NCBI GenBank assembly: GCA_037389465.1
Contig: JAZARR010000212.1
Coordinates: forward strand, 2,808,001 to 2,872,000
DNA from: Baylisascaris procyonis
Lineage: Eukaryota > Nematoda > Chromadorea > Rhabditida > Ascarididae
DNA length: 64,000 nucleotides
Direction: 5' to 3'
The translations under genes and the position numbers were made by a program. Of this stretch, positions 25,776 through 39,000 are shown one piece after another. Under the pieces are notes generated by a model. That model did not search any database. It was not told where the DNA came from and was given only the letters and a program-made list of their open reading frames with translations. Positions within the stretch are counted from its first letter, which is position 1. Every line of letters starts with the position of its first letter.

Positions 25776-28700
25776 ATGGGAGACGGCGTGCAACAGAGTG
25801 CTGGTACCCAATCTGGAAGTGGGCCACGCTTCCGAATCGTTCCTGGGCCGATGCTTGGTGAAAATAGTCGTTCGAATGTATCACGTCCTGCGCTTGCTGT
25901 GCCGGTACCGCATTAAGTATAGAATTAATTACCTCTTTGTGTAACTTTCTAGTTGAAGGAAGGGGAAAATGAAGTGATTATGAATTATGAGCTATAAATG
26001 AAGAAAAAACGCCCTAATCAAGGTTTTCAGAGCAAAACTAATGCGCAGAGCACAAGTCAATCGATTAATTGGTAGCCATTTTCCCTCATCTTTCGTCTAT
26101 ATCTAAATATATATGATACCTAGATGAGACCAATATGCAAGCCATAAGCAGAGAATGATGGTGCAGTTATCTATAATTACATATTTATGCATGTCTAAAA
26201 AGAATTCACATATTCCTATTTCGGCTTTTTTTCACGATAATTCGAAGAGTTGTGATTAAGGCATTGAGGCATTTTCTTTGACGTTTTCACATGAGTGGGC
26301 ATTCGATTGCTTTTGTTTTTACTTTCTCTATTCATATTTCACTCACTGTTGACTAATCTTCGCTCAAATTCTGAATAGCACTCAAGTGATATTAATCAAT
26401 CAGTGATGATAAACAACGTCGAAATTAAATTAAATATTGATGGATGATAATCACTTTTTTTGAAACAAATAAACGCAGGAAATAAGTAATTTTCTTAATA
26501 TTTTAAGAAAAGGAACTAGAATCAGAAATCTTAAATTTCTAAATTTATCTGTGAAAAATTAAAAAAAAAAAAGATCCATATATCAAATTTTCCCATCATA
26601 AATTGTCTATAGCGCATATGAATGTAAAAGAGTAAAACATTTACATATCTCATGCATAATTTAAAGTACAATGGAGCTAATATAATTGAGCTAATTATTC
26701 TATATTTGTGTGTTCAAATTTCTGCACTGAAATGGATAGTTTTCACTTGTATGCATTCCCATCCCAATTTCTTCTATTTGACACTAAAATTGATATTGTT
26801 GCTTCATTCTTAACTCTACAATTAATCTAGATTTCTTTTTGAGACGTTTTCTTATTGGCTAATTATCTGAAATCATATTCAATATTATCACAAAAAAAGT
26901 AGCAATACAATATAAGCAACTGCCATAGCACAAACATATTGTGATTTCAACAAAAAATTATTTTCAAATCGATTCATCAAATTTTTTCACGAAGTATCGT
27001 TTATTAAGTTTCTCTCTGCTCACTTAAATATATTTCTTTTCCATAACAAATAAGAGAAAGAAATCTTTGCTAACGATTATCATTTGCATCAAAAATAGTT
27101 AAATCTATCTTTTCGGTCCAATCCTTTGGGCACAAAACGAAACGGAAACGGGGCGCAAAGTCTAGACCACTCCCATCATAAAAAAAAAAGATGGTGACTT
27201 TCTTATATTTTTTAGGGGATTCACTCAAATTTGCATAAAAAGCATTTGGAATAATATTAACTTCTGCACTCCTAATTTGGGTCTTATCTCTTTGGCGTCG
27301 CTAGCTGCGACGCCACAATTATCTTTTATGCAAATTAATTGCTTCATCGATTCAGCCTACAATCATCTTCATTTATTCTTTTTAAACGTCTCCATAGCAC
27401 CATTTTTGTCGTTTCTTTCGGTGATGATGCGTAGATGAGCACTTGGCAATATCGCACGACGGCATTACTAAGGAATATGAGCACCCGCCGCAGTGCATAG
27501 TCACTGAGTCTCACACCAGCGCAGTTGTCCTGTTGTGTATCTTAACTTCTGGCTGAGAACATGCCCACAAAAAAAAAAATGCATAGCCCTCAGCAAAGCG
27601 ACTGTTGTGGTCAACAACTTCGGATTCGAGTTCAGAGGTATTTCTTATGGGGGAAATGCTGCGTATAGAGTGGATAACGGAAGAAGGTTCAAGTTCAAGC
27701 AGTAGCGGTACGTTCGAGTAGTCTGTTGGGTCTGTTGCAGATCCACTACCAGATACGCAAGCAACCGAGCACTCATAAATCCTATGTCTTATATGTACCT
27801 CTATGGAGGTGATACTGGTATAGGGTGTTTGAGAAGGCCAGTTAGGTTATTATAAATGTCTAGATAATGCTGAGAGTGCTTTGAGTTCATCGGTACGTGT
27901 TCCGATGTGGCCAATCGCGTTGCTTAGACCCCAATTGCCGCCTATTATAGCTAAACATGTACAGCTGATACAGGCATTGGCTAATATCGCTGATCCAATT
28001 TGACAAGATTTGCTGCATGAACTTATGTCATCTATTGTCTGTCATGACAAAATAAGCTCCGATCGTTTGATCATATAACGCTTTCAACTGCTTCACTAAC
28101 AGCTGCAAAGTTGTCAGTGCTGTTATCAGTGGGAGGGGGGAGATTTCGTTTTAGGTGTATACACAACGAATTTGCACATTTTTAGTTAATTTGGTTCCAC
28201 ATTAGACGACATTCAAACAGTACTCATTGGGCAAGTACCATATTACCCTTCTACATCCGAATTCACCCCTCCTTCCTCCCCTCCGCAGTTTGGCAAATAC
28301 AGCGATGTTGTTCACCCAACGAATACTTCCGGTTGTTTAGCTTCATATGCTTGATCGTTAAACTCATTTTATGCAATGCTTCAGCTTCTTTCTTATTACT
28401 AAATCATTAATTTTTTATATTTCGTTGAAATGTATAGCATTGCACTCTTGCATCTTGAAGTTTAATCGTTTCTTTTGCATGAATTTTGCTTCGCGACTTG
28501 TTGCTTACTCGCAGATAAAGCGTTCATTGCGCGTTTGTTCCAGAGTGAAAGTGTCATATCAGCGCATTAAGGGACGAGCCCCTCCGATCACATAATAAGG
28601 TTGTTACTAATACTGGAGTGGGGCCAGAAAGAGGACCTGCACGCACTCGATGTCGGGTTCTACTCTTGTGTGACGAAATCGTGGATTCAAATTTTTTGTG

Positions 28701-31700
28701 TCAAAGGCCATGTTTCCATAAATCATGGCTGATAAGGGATCACGCCGTGGCTGTGACCGCGGACAACGCCATTTCGCAGATATGACGCTATGATAATGCC
28801 CTGTTGTGAGAATTCCTAGAACTGTATAAAACCTCTATGGAAGAACTTCTATTGCGTTCGTTTATGTCAACATCGATACTTTTCTATATGAGAGTGTTTC
28901 CTCGCAAACTTTTGTTTTTATGCTACAGACGTACTGAAAAACGATTAAGGAGCTTGCCTTATTGAACAAATAAGGACATGGTTCCATATTGCAACTGACG
29001 AGAATGCATAGATTCGAAAATTAGTGGGGTATTTTTTACTTTGAATGAACGCGAAAACAGACCATGCGGGAAAGGCTTCACTCCCAATAATGCTGCATGT
29101 CGCCACTTTTCTTGAGGCTCGCGCTATCAAGCTGTCACTTGTAAATGCTTATGCATTTCTCCAGGAAATATGTAGTCGTTTCTTTTGCATCTTTCATGCG
29201 AATGCTCTTTTTCTTTGTGTGATTACTTCTTGTTTACTTCACGGTAAGTAAGATCAAGCATCCAGCAAGGAGGAAGAGCTGATGTCGGGCACATCGCTTT
29301 GCAATTCCAAGAGGTGGTTCTCACTGCTTTAAACGCTTGAACTACTCCCCATGGATATCGAGTTTTCTTTCATTCTGAGTCACTTTTTCAACTTCTGGAA
29401 ATCTCGAAACGCAAAATTTCCTGCATGTTCGGCTCTAACCGTCTAGTAGATCTGTTTCTAATCTGACATTCCTTATAGTCGCTTTTTTTAGAATGTTTTC
29501 TAGCTGTGCAGTTGCACAATACTGCAGTTGCCTAGAAGTTCACAACTTTTATCCTTATGGCGTAATTTGAGTCTGTATAAGTCACATTTATGGTCACGGT
29601 CGGTAGAGATGCGTTCGATCGGGATCTCAACCGTGCCAGTCAAGCAAATTTAAGGTCCAGATGGGCGGAAATGGCACTTAACTCATACCTTTTGACGTTC
29701 CTGTAGTAAAATAATAATCATGCTATTGGATTTCTAAATGCCTCTAATATCCTACCTTCTAAAATAAATTCAGATGCAGTCGCAGCCATTTGGAAATCAG
29801 CAGTCCGTAAGACAGGAGGAGTTGAACCCGGGTGTCACGCAACATATGGTCGTAGGCGGTGCGCACATCAGGCAGCCGGTGCAATGCATGATGATGAATC
29901 AAGGTTTGTGCTTTCTATGAGTTTCACTGTTTTCTTGTGTGCCAATACAAAATACTTCATCGTCTTGAGGTGGTGTGTGTAAATCTGTGTGTCTTCACAC
30001 AGATCCATCAAAAACGTTCAGGAACTTCAGCTCGACACCAACGTTTATGTTCATGCGTTTGGACGTATGCGTCTGTGCGTCTGTGTGTTCCTGTGTGTGC
30101 GTTCATGCGTTTGTATGTGTATATTTGGGTATGTTCATGCATGTGTGCATGTGTGTTCGTGCATTTGTGAGTTCGTGTGCCACACACACACATACGCCCA
30201 GATACACACAAACACACGAACCCACACTCACACCGAACTTAGTATGCACGGCTAAGCATATTCGGCTGCCCTATGTAAGTGTTAATTTAGGCGTTCCGAT
30301 GGGAGATATGAGCGGAAGTACTGGAGCAGTGAGTGGAGCTGGACCAAGTGGACAATGTCAGCAGAGACCTCCGAGCGCGGCAGAACAGGCGAACATGGTT
30401 TCGAAGTGTGCACGCTTCTTCAAAACTCTCATTCATCTCTCACAACAACCTGATCGCAGTAAAGGACAGCAGACCGCCGTCAGAGTGACTGAGCTCGTGA
30501 AGGTTATTGCTTGCTTGATGCTTTCAGTCATCTCATTAGTTGAATGCAAACATTTTTGAGTAAACTGTGACATGAGCAACACGATAATGACTATTTCATA
30601 GTTTTGGTGGCAAATATTACTTTAAAGCTGGAGGGATTGGTACTGTCAGACGAGCTTCGAGGACGCAGTACTTTCTCGAAGAGTTTCAAAGTACGTAATG
30701 AAAGAATATGTGGGGAAGAAAAGAAGAGCGAAAGGGGATCGAACGGCTCAGTTTTCGAGGCAACTAAGACGGCTAATCCTCTTGAATAGATTTTAAAGCA
30801 CAAAAGATACCCTCAAGTTAAGTTTTCGATGTGAATTAATCGGCTTCAAGCTAACAGTAAGGTGATTCAGTCATTCATCAAGAAAGCTGAACTACTGCTG
30901 ATCTCTTCCATATGCTGTGCCATCAGTCTGTTTCCGACGGTGTTTACCAAACACCAGCATCGATTAGCGGTGCATACTTATATTAACGTTTAGCACCATC
31001 TGCACTCAGTATGACCAGGTATGATGGTTAAGTAGGATCTAGTGTTAATGCTTACGAGGACAACAATGCTGTGATAATTAAAAGCAGGTGGACGATTGTT
31101 AAATAAAGAAAAAAATTGTGCTAATTTTTTGCGTTGTATCTTTTAGCTTTTCCTAGAGTAATGCGGCGGACCATCGACGCTGCTTGTTCTCAAGAAACGT
31201 TAGAGCTGTCTGTTGATATGAAGGTTTCCTAGGTGTTCCAGATGTTGAATATTTTCAGCAAGTCATTTATGGAATCATGCCGCCCGAGGCGTTCACGGGT
31301 CGTCTTCAGATGGCACTTCGATCACAGGCGCAACCTCACTTGCTTCCATTCTTGCAGAAGGTGCATCTCGTTATTCTTTGCATGCGTTCTGACTTTTTTC
31401 GGTATTTGAAAGCACGCGACTGAGCACTTGTTTGCATGAAAGTGCTCTGCACCACCAAATTTTAAACGTTTAGGCCAGTCTTCAATAAAACGTGCATTGA
31501 ATCTGTCTGTGTTCACTGTCTTCGAGAAAATTTTTCGTCCTCTGTGAAATGCAGACCGATCTTGTTTACGATTTTCACGAACCGTGAAGAGGCATGAAAG
31601 CATTTAACATAGTCAGAAACAGCCTTTCTCTTTGGCATGTGGATTTTTAGAACTGCTGTTTATCGTAACGGCCACAACGGCCTATGAGCCTATTATGGGG

Positions 31701-34700
31701 CACCCTTTATCGGTATGCAAACGTAGGTTTAGCTACGATCTTGTTTGCTTTCAAGCCATACTAATAGAGTTCTGGATTATATGTGCTGAACCACTAGCGC
31801 ATTTAATCGTGGTTTGCAAATACATTCAGTGGAACATGAAGGAATGACGAAGTTTTTAAAGACACTTCCGGCACTGCGAGCGGCTATGCAAAAAGGTGAG
31901 GTGGTCATTGACGGCATCGAACCGCCACAGGCTCAACCACCTGTCGAGGTGCAGCATTCCCCACAGTGGGATGCCACTCAACACCGCACCACCAACGAGC
32001 CGATCGCGTACATGCCACAAGTATGCATTTCCAGCATTCTTATCCTCTAAGTTATATTCGTAGTTTTCTGTAACTGTGCCTAGCCTCGAAGAGGGAATTA
32101 TGTCAAGATTGATTTGTGTTTTCAGTGTTGGTGTGTGGATATATGCCACTTGTGCAGAAAAGCAGTGCTCTGAAATTTGATAGGTTAATGTAACCGATGA
32201 TCCAGGCAGACTGCTTTTATTGGTTTCCTCAACCGAGTAGGCTTGCCTTATCTTCAAAATGTTCGTATTTAATTTGGCCGTTTCTTATCGTTTCCCCGAG
32301 CAACTGGAAATATCCGGCAAACGCTCATACACTATCTAAGAGGCTTCTATATTACTGTGTTGTAAAGCAGAGAGAATTTTTTAGGAAGACATCTTTTTGA
32401 CCATTTCTTTTCTTTTTTCTTTGTTCTTGTCACTGGAGAGTAGAAAAGTGCTAATATCAATAGATGAGTGAAATGCGAGAGTTTTGTGAAGAGGAGTATT
32501 AATACCAACAAATGCTATGTTGTTTAATGAGATGTTATTGTTCTGTCGATGGGAGGTTGTTTATAGGGTGGCACTCCACAACAAATGATGCTCGGCAGGC
32601 AAACTCCGCAGATGAAGGTGGAAGGCGATGAGTCGTCACAGGTGGACGCAAGTGAAACGATGACTTCAGACAGCGATATCCGTACTCTCTCATCCTCTTA
32701 TGTGCCTTACAGGGTCCTCAATGTGGACGTCCTTGTTCGGTTTGTTTGTTTGACCACTTTTATGCAAAACCTTTGCCGCATCGGCGACTTTTATTTCGAT
32801 GCTTTTTTCGCATATTATCGCCACGTTCTTAGATAAAGCTCATTAATAAGAATGGCTAGCAGTGGAATGTGTTAATAAACTACGACACAATATCGTTGAT
32901 TGCAATTAGCCTGTAAAAGATATGCTGCAAGCGGAAGTTAACCGTAGTTTTCGTCGACTTGACAACTTGGGGATGAAATGAAATGAGACACTGGAAAAGT
33001 AAAAGCACATTTGGATATTGTGAAAAAAATAATGTTAAATGAGCCTAGTCCCCTCTTCACGATCATTAGGTGGTGGAAGTGATGATAGCGCGATTAGCGA
33101 AAAAGAACCAACCAGAACAGTTTTTTCTCCATTCTTGGTGACAGCTAAAGCCTCATTCCGTGTTCAAGATGAGGGAAAAGCTGCTTCCGTCTGCTTTACA
33201 GATACGCTGTTCTCTTTTATGGAAGAAAATTGCTTAGACATTTTCTGCTGTTTCACATCGTGAAAAGAATTCGTATTATACTTCTTAGTAGCTAAAACGG
33301 TTTTACATCGTCAATAGGAGATGGGAAAAATTTGAAATGAGGCGATATGAGTGCTGTAGGAACTCAATAAGGGAAAACTAGTGCAAGATGTTAATTGTTT
33401 TAATTACAAAAGAAGTTTCCTTTAGTTTTATTTATGTTCGCTTTTGAAGAGATGAGATTTTCGAGAACTCTGATCGCAATCTTTTAGTAAGATCCAACGG
33501 GCGATGCCGGATGGTGGACAACCATCTGAGGACGTGTTGACGATGATTTCACAGGCAGCCGAGAATCGTCTTTGCATGGTGTTGGCTCGCCTATCGATTA
33601 TCGCTGAGCACCGCCTTGAGCAGCTTCGTAACCACCCTATGTACCAAGCAAGTATTTGCTCTGCTCTTTAGTTTCTTTGTTCTTGCTAAAATTTATTTGC
33701 CGTTGATTTAGGAGCATTTTATAGATAGAACAATTGTAATTTGGTGAAGTTTTATTTGCTCATGTTTTGACTTGTATAGTTATAACCATAATAAAACAGA
33801 AACTTTCACATTTGAGTTAGTTTCGGGAGCGGGATTTATGGGTTTTGCTGCTGTGCAGGAAGCTACATTAGTCGAGGCAGCATGCCAATGAAAGAAGGCG
33901 AATGTGTTGCACTAATTTATCTTTGTTCACATCCTTTGCAACGGTCACCTGTGCAAGGTGCGGCCTTCCATATCTACCGTGTTTCTAGTTTCTAATCTAC
34001 TTTCCACTTGTGGAAGTTGGTCTTACCCAGCAGCTTTTGTTCAGATGGAGGATGGAGGAAGAAATAAGAGCTTCACGTCATTTTAGTCGAAAGTTTTAGG
34101 CGCATCCTTACCTGATCGCAGTTATCAGTTTTACTGATGCATCTTCGAAAAACGATGGTTTTGCTGCATTGCTTATGATATCGCTGGATGGTTGTACATG
34201 TTACTGTGATAAACAGGTTCAAATTATTCGTAAACTGTTAAACGTTTACGGCCCAAAATTCATTTCCTTTTTGATAGCTTGGTTTATGTCTTTTCTCTGG
34301 TGGGGGGGGGGTATGTTGTCTGCTCAACGCCTTGGTAACGTGTTAAGTATGTTTGTTCAACGTGTACTGACAAGAAAAACGCTTTTTTACCAGCTTGTCT
34401 TTAATGTTACATTATTGTGACATAAGTATAGTTCATTCGTTGAAGATTGTTGATGATACGCGTCGTCAGTTGCGCTTCCTTGAGGAACTGGATCGCCGTG
34501 AGCATGAAAGAAGGGAGAACAGAGAGAAAGAGGCGCTTATTCGTCTCAGCAAAAGTAAGAGCAAAGACAAGGACACTCTCGTGGAGAAAGCGAAGCAGGT
34601 ATCCATCTGACTCGTCATGACTGTATCACTTATACCACACAAAAAGGTCTATAAAGGAATCGTTTCAAAAATTACTAGCAACAAAAATTTCGAGCTGTGA

Positions 34701-36091
34701 GAGAGAAATCTCTAGTCATCTCTTTAATTGCGTGAATAAGTATAACGTGACAAATCCATTCATATAAGCTCTTCATGCTTTAATGATCTGTTTTGCTGGA
34801 AGAATCCTAATTCGAGTAGTTTAATCTGCGATTATGATGTCAGTTTTTGCTTATTTTGATTGCATGTGGATTGTTAGAATAATGCGTTCGCATAATAAAT
34901 AGGGCATTTTTTATGGAAGTCGTTTTATGCATTCGAAACATCTATTTTCAAATGATTTTGAGAGATGAAGAAGCTTCTACAAAGGAAAGCATCGAATGTA
35001 CATCTGTTTGTTTTCCTTAGAATGACGTGTCTGATTTAAATTCTGTTCATCCAAAAATTGATTTGCAAGGATAGTTGTGTTGCTAGCAAATTGCGATAGC
35101 TTATTGCGAATGCGGATTGCTAGCCGAGTTTCCCAGATATCGTGATGAGCGGCTTTATTCTTGTAGCATTGTGCAGAAAAGTGCACTGCATAACCTATGA
35201 ATGCTTGAAGGGGTTATGCAGTGCACTTTTATATATATCGCACTTAGGAAGTTTTTTCCCCATATAGTTAGAGCATAGGCTCCGTTTAGGGAAATTCCTC
35301 TCGCAGTAAGCAATCGTCTATAGAAGCATAAATTTCAGCTGCAACGCGCGGATCAAGAGGCGGCGCGAAACCGAGATGCCAATGCAGCTGCAATTGCGGC
35401 GTTAGGCGGCGTGAAAAGTCAGAAGCGTTCGTGGGCAGATGCGAACAACCCATTCGAACAGCCTGTGTCGATGGGGACTTCAGCACCTGTAAGCTTCCTT
35501 TCAATTATCATAGATGTGCTTATTTTGAATTCATGCAGTGCGTATTTGGTATGTAAGTAAGGTTTCGTTCATTTCCTTAAGAGTACATAAACCCGCCGTA
35601 AAAGTGCCCAGAGTTATTTGTAAAGAAACCTGATAGTCAGGCTTTCATCGTTGCAAAACTGTTAGGCATTTCAGCTTGATCTGTTTTTTAGATTACACAT
35701 TTTCACAAATAACTTTCAAGGCGTTATACCTCTATCTCGCAACATTTGTCACCAATTTTTCAATTGATTGCTGTAGTAAGCTGACTGGTGCAACAAAACG
35801 TCTCGTTTTGAATAAAGATTGATCCATAACGCACAATCACATCAAGTACTCACAAGTTATCTGCTTATTTCCGCACATCTGTTATCTCACTGATATTTCA
35901 GTCGTAAATGAGGGCTTAATTTGGCGGTAGTGAGATTTATGACATTACTTTAGATGCATCGTCCGCGTACAAAGAGAGTTACGATGCGTGATCTGCAGTT
36001 CGTGCTCGCTGAGGATCCGCTGACCCAATCGTCGAGGCTTCGTTTACGTCTTTCGCTTTTCAACACGCCAATGGAGGTTCATCCTGCCTAA
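25776..36091 (+). CDS. taf-4: TAF4, TFIID subunit, complete 10-exon gene
   Basis: Exons: 25776-25904, 29774-29903, 30291-30502, 31259-31360, 31862-32020, 32567-32722, 33492-33647, 34446-34598, 35339-35488, 35954-36091 (TAA). This gives about 494 residues, close to the size expected for a nematode TAF4. The TAFH (NHR1) domain spans exons 3-5: KCARFFKTLIHLS, TAVRVTELVK, PPEAFTGRLQMAL and PHLLPFLQKTLPALR all match human TAF4. Exons 6-7 hold the histone fold that pairs with TAF12 (SEDVLTMISQAAENRL aligns with HPDVVSYVSHATQQRL). Exon 8 continues as VDDTRRQLRFLEELD plus a charged helix, exon 9 has RNRDANAAAIAALGG (human RQRDANLTALAAIG), and exon 10 has KRVTMRDLQFVL, the conserved C-terminus. TAF4 is a core scaffold of TFIID in RNA polymerase II initiation. 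The exon 7/8 junction has an alternative solution (GT donor after 33651, acceptor before 34432). Confidence 0.93.
27227..27336. repeat. Nested inverted repeat in the first TAF4 intron
   Basis: AAATTTGCATAAAA at 27227-27240 is inverted almost exactly as TTTTATGCAAATT at 27324-27336. Inside it, GGCGTCGC (27294-27301) pairs perfectly with GCGACGCC (27307-27314) across a five-base loop. The GC-rich inner hairpin contrasts with the AT-rich intron. No exon or known RNA family could be assigned. Confidence 0.55.
29988..30235. repeat. TG-rich / CA-rich foldback in TAF4 intron 2
   Basis: A GT-rich half (roughly 29988-30179, many TGTGTG and GTTCATGCG motifs) is followed directly by a CA-rich half (about 30180-30235). 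The second half resembles the reverse complement of the first, so the transcript could fold back on itself. It lies between coding exons 2 and 3. The long open frames across it come from low-complexity sequence. Confidence 0.6.
35177..35230. repeat. Perfect 19-bp inverted repeat in TAF4 intron 8
   Basis: AAAAGTGCACTGCATAACC at 35177-35195 is matched base for base by its reverse complement at 35212-35230, with a 16-base spacer. It lies 109 bases before exon 9. The paired stem is shorter than a usual pre-miRNA stem, and the flanks do not extend the pairing. It may be a small foldback element. Confidence 0.7.
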
Positions 36092-39000
36092 TTCTAATAT
36101 ATTTTCATCACTACTATATGCAGTAGTGTTGTTTGTGGATTTTTGAAGTAACCCCTCTCTCAGATCAAAAGGGATAATTGTTCCGTCTGTCCTTTCTATG
36201 AGACGATAATGAGCAACTATCATGAAAATGTCTTCTCTTGACGCTTCTTATGGGTCTTTTTTTAGACAGTTTTTCAAATGCATTCTTCGCAGAGCAAAAC
36301 GTTCGCTACATTTAAACGTTTGCCCCTGAACCCCGATTGTGCACGCTGTTTATTGACCTCGTAGTCCTTAAAAGGCCGTCTAATAATAGAATACTCATAG
36401 TTTTCCCAGATTTTCAGAAAGAGCATTTTTCCAGAAATATGTGCTTTTTTTCCGGCTTCCCTACCGATGAGTTCTTATCGTATTTAATTGACCGAGTTGC
36501 GCGGTTTTTGTTTTTGAATTTACTGCAGAGCTTTATCATTTGGTTCACTTATGTAGAATTGTTTCTATACGGTCTGCTCTGCAGTCAGAATTCGTTTAAG
36601 AGGTATATAATCTTCCTTATTTCGCTAGGAGAATGCGAAACTAGTCGGGACAAGCCTACAATTCTGAATTTTGAAATAGGAAGACATATATGGGAGAGGC
36701 TGTGATTAGCTTTTTGCGGCTCTTTCAGCACTACTTTATTGTTTGCGAAATGTTGTGGTGCCAATTTTTACGCCACGTTGGAACGAGTAGTGGTGTTTTC
36801 TAAGCTCAGTATCTCCAGTTTGGTGCTCATCAAAGCTACTTTCTTTAGCTTCCTCGTGTTGTGGATTCTGCATAAATGCTTGCTTCGGTGCACTAATATT
36901 ATCATTTTGTGGTAGATTTGGCATAAGAGTGTTGAATGCTCCACATAAATTCAAAAAAAAAAAAAAAAAGAAATGAAGAAATGACGCTGATTAACAAAAT
37001 GAGCAGCATAGATGATAGCATTTCCGTTGTGGCTGAATTCAGCTGAAGAATATTTTCGATTTGTTCTGAAAATGTTTTCTGTTCTTGAATAGGGATTTAT
37101 AGCAGCTACCTAACAAAGCGATCAAATTGCAGTGCAAAAGTGAAGTGAAAAATCTATATTCAGATGTTGAGCCACTGCTTATGCAGCGCCCTCTATTAGC
37201 TATGTGAGTTAGTGTGCTTGAAGCATTAGTAATTCACACCTTTATTTCTTGAAACACCTCTTTACAGCTTCTATCATCTTCATCATATTATTTTCTACTC
37301 TAAATCTCTTCTTATTTATTATTGCTTTCGGGGTTCATATCGATATCAATTGTTTTGATGAAGAGAGACTATATTCTTTGATTAGCACCTTTTCACCTCC
37401 GTCTTTGATTCTTTTATCGGGTTTCTGGCGTCAGAATGTTTCATCTGACATTACCGGCCTGCAAAGAATAGCACATCACCCGCGCTTTCAAAAGCCGGTT
37501 TCTACTCCTTTGCTAATGTCATATGCAGGAATATCATGTACACTTGGCACGCTTGTGTCCACTCACTTCAGAATCCGGTGTGCATGTTGTGTTGACCATT
37601 TGATGTTGTCATCAAAGATTCTTCTGGCATGAGAGTGTAAAGGTTGGGGCTGTACACTGAGGAGGGAGAAGGGAATAAGAGCTTTTTCGGCTCTTTAGTA
37701 AATAAAGAGAGGGATTGGGAGCTTTCCCACTGTTTAAGAAAGTGGGAGCATTTGTCGGAATGCAATAACGCCGCCCACACATCCCGTTAGAAAACTTGAA
37801 AGAAGCTGATGGACTTATTTCGATCCAAATTTTGCGATGTCTTTTAAAGCGATTAAAGTAAAGGGAGAACTCAATGGGGTTTGCGATGAAGTGCGCAATT
37901 CTGAAATATGTCTGCGCTATTTTATCTGTAAGATATGCACTTATGATGACTTTTTTCGTGTGCCAGCGAAAGAATTTCCGCACCGCCTATGTAATACCAT
38001 TTCTTTTGTTTACTCTACATTGTTTGTATCCATTAGCATTCATTTTTGTTCAAGTCGGGTTGCATTGGCCGCTCTGGGATCAGCAAGCTGTTTAATAATC
38101 GTTGTTGTATATTGGTCAGTGCGATGCATTTCTCTTTGGGCAGTTCCGCATTGCAGGATATTTTCAGCGTGATGTTTATTTCGAGGGCAAGAGTATATGT
38201 GGATTTTAAAGGGGTATCTTTTGAAAAGGTGTCAGTGCTTCGCAACTACTTAAAAATGTTTCTCTTCAAGGGTTCATCGTTGTTTTTTGCACTTTGTTTC
38301 GCTTAAAATGGTTTAAATGAAAATAGTGACGATACAGGAAATACTGTGGCAACCTTTTATATGTACAATGTTATTTTCGAGGATGTGAGTGTGGGGACTA
38401 CAAAATTATGATTTATTAAAACAATGGTTACCGTTACGCAAACTTTTAGAAAGTGAAAAAGCGAAAGAGATAAGTCATCTGCACGAAAAACCGTTAGGGC
38501 AGGGTCACTTGCACAAACGGTCGTTGAAGCGACGGATCTGAGTAAAGTCGAATCACAGTAAAGGAAGGGAATGGCCAATAGCACGAGACGTGCATCCTAA
38601 GGGGACACCATTCAAAGGAATTCAGTGGTTCGCATATTTCGCACTTCGGTGACCACTTAAGGAGTTGGCTTGTTTTCAAATGAAGATTTTCACTAATAAT
38701 GATCCATTGTTCTATTCAGAAAATTATTTTGACTCATAGGCTAAAAAAATTGTATTCTTCCGAATTTATCAGACCTTTGCAACGGTCAACGGTCAGACTG
38801 AATTTTGTTCAAGTTTCATTCGCTGTTTGGACAATAAGCCATTTTTTAGATCGGTCGACTTTTGCTTCGACATATTTTGCGGCCTCCAGGAGGAGGGGGT
38901 GGATGTATTTTCAAAGAAGACGGGGGGAGGGAGGGGAGGAGGTGAATTATTTCATAACTGTTGTAGTGCTGTGCACTTAATGCGAACTGTAGTTAAGTAC

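Noticed and set aside
27420..27507. Possible box C/D snoRNA (GTGATGATG ... CTGA) in TAF4 intron 1
   Set aside because: The C- and D-like boxes are about 88 bases apart, but no terminal stem pairs around them and no clear C'/D' boxes are present.
34977..35186. Minus-strand open frame antisense within TAF4 intron 8
   Set aside because: It overlaps the 19-bp inverted repeat and hints at a transposon remnant, but I could not match it to any transposase motif.
36337..36705. 122-codon plus-strand open frame downstream of TAF4
   Set aside because: AT-rich composition with no recognisable motif and no promoter, acceptor or polyadenylation context.
37249..37632. Plus-strand open frame with a hydrophobic N-terminus
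   Set aside because: Hydrophobicity follows from T-rich composition. There is no splice context or domain, and the C-terminal half is nondescript.
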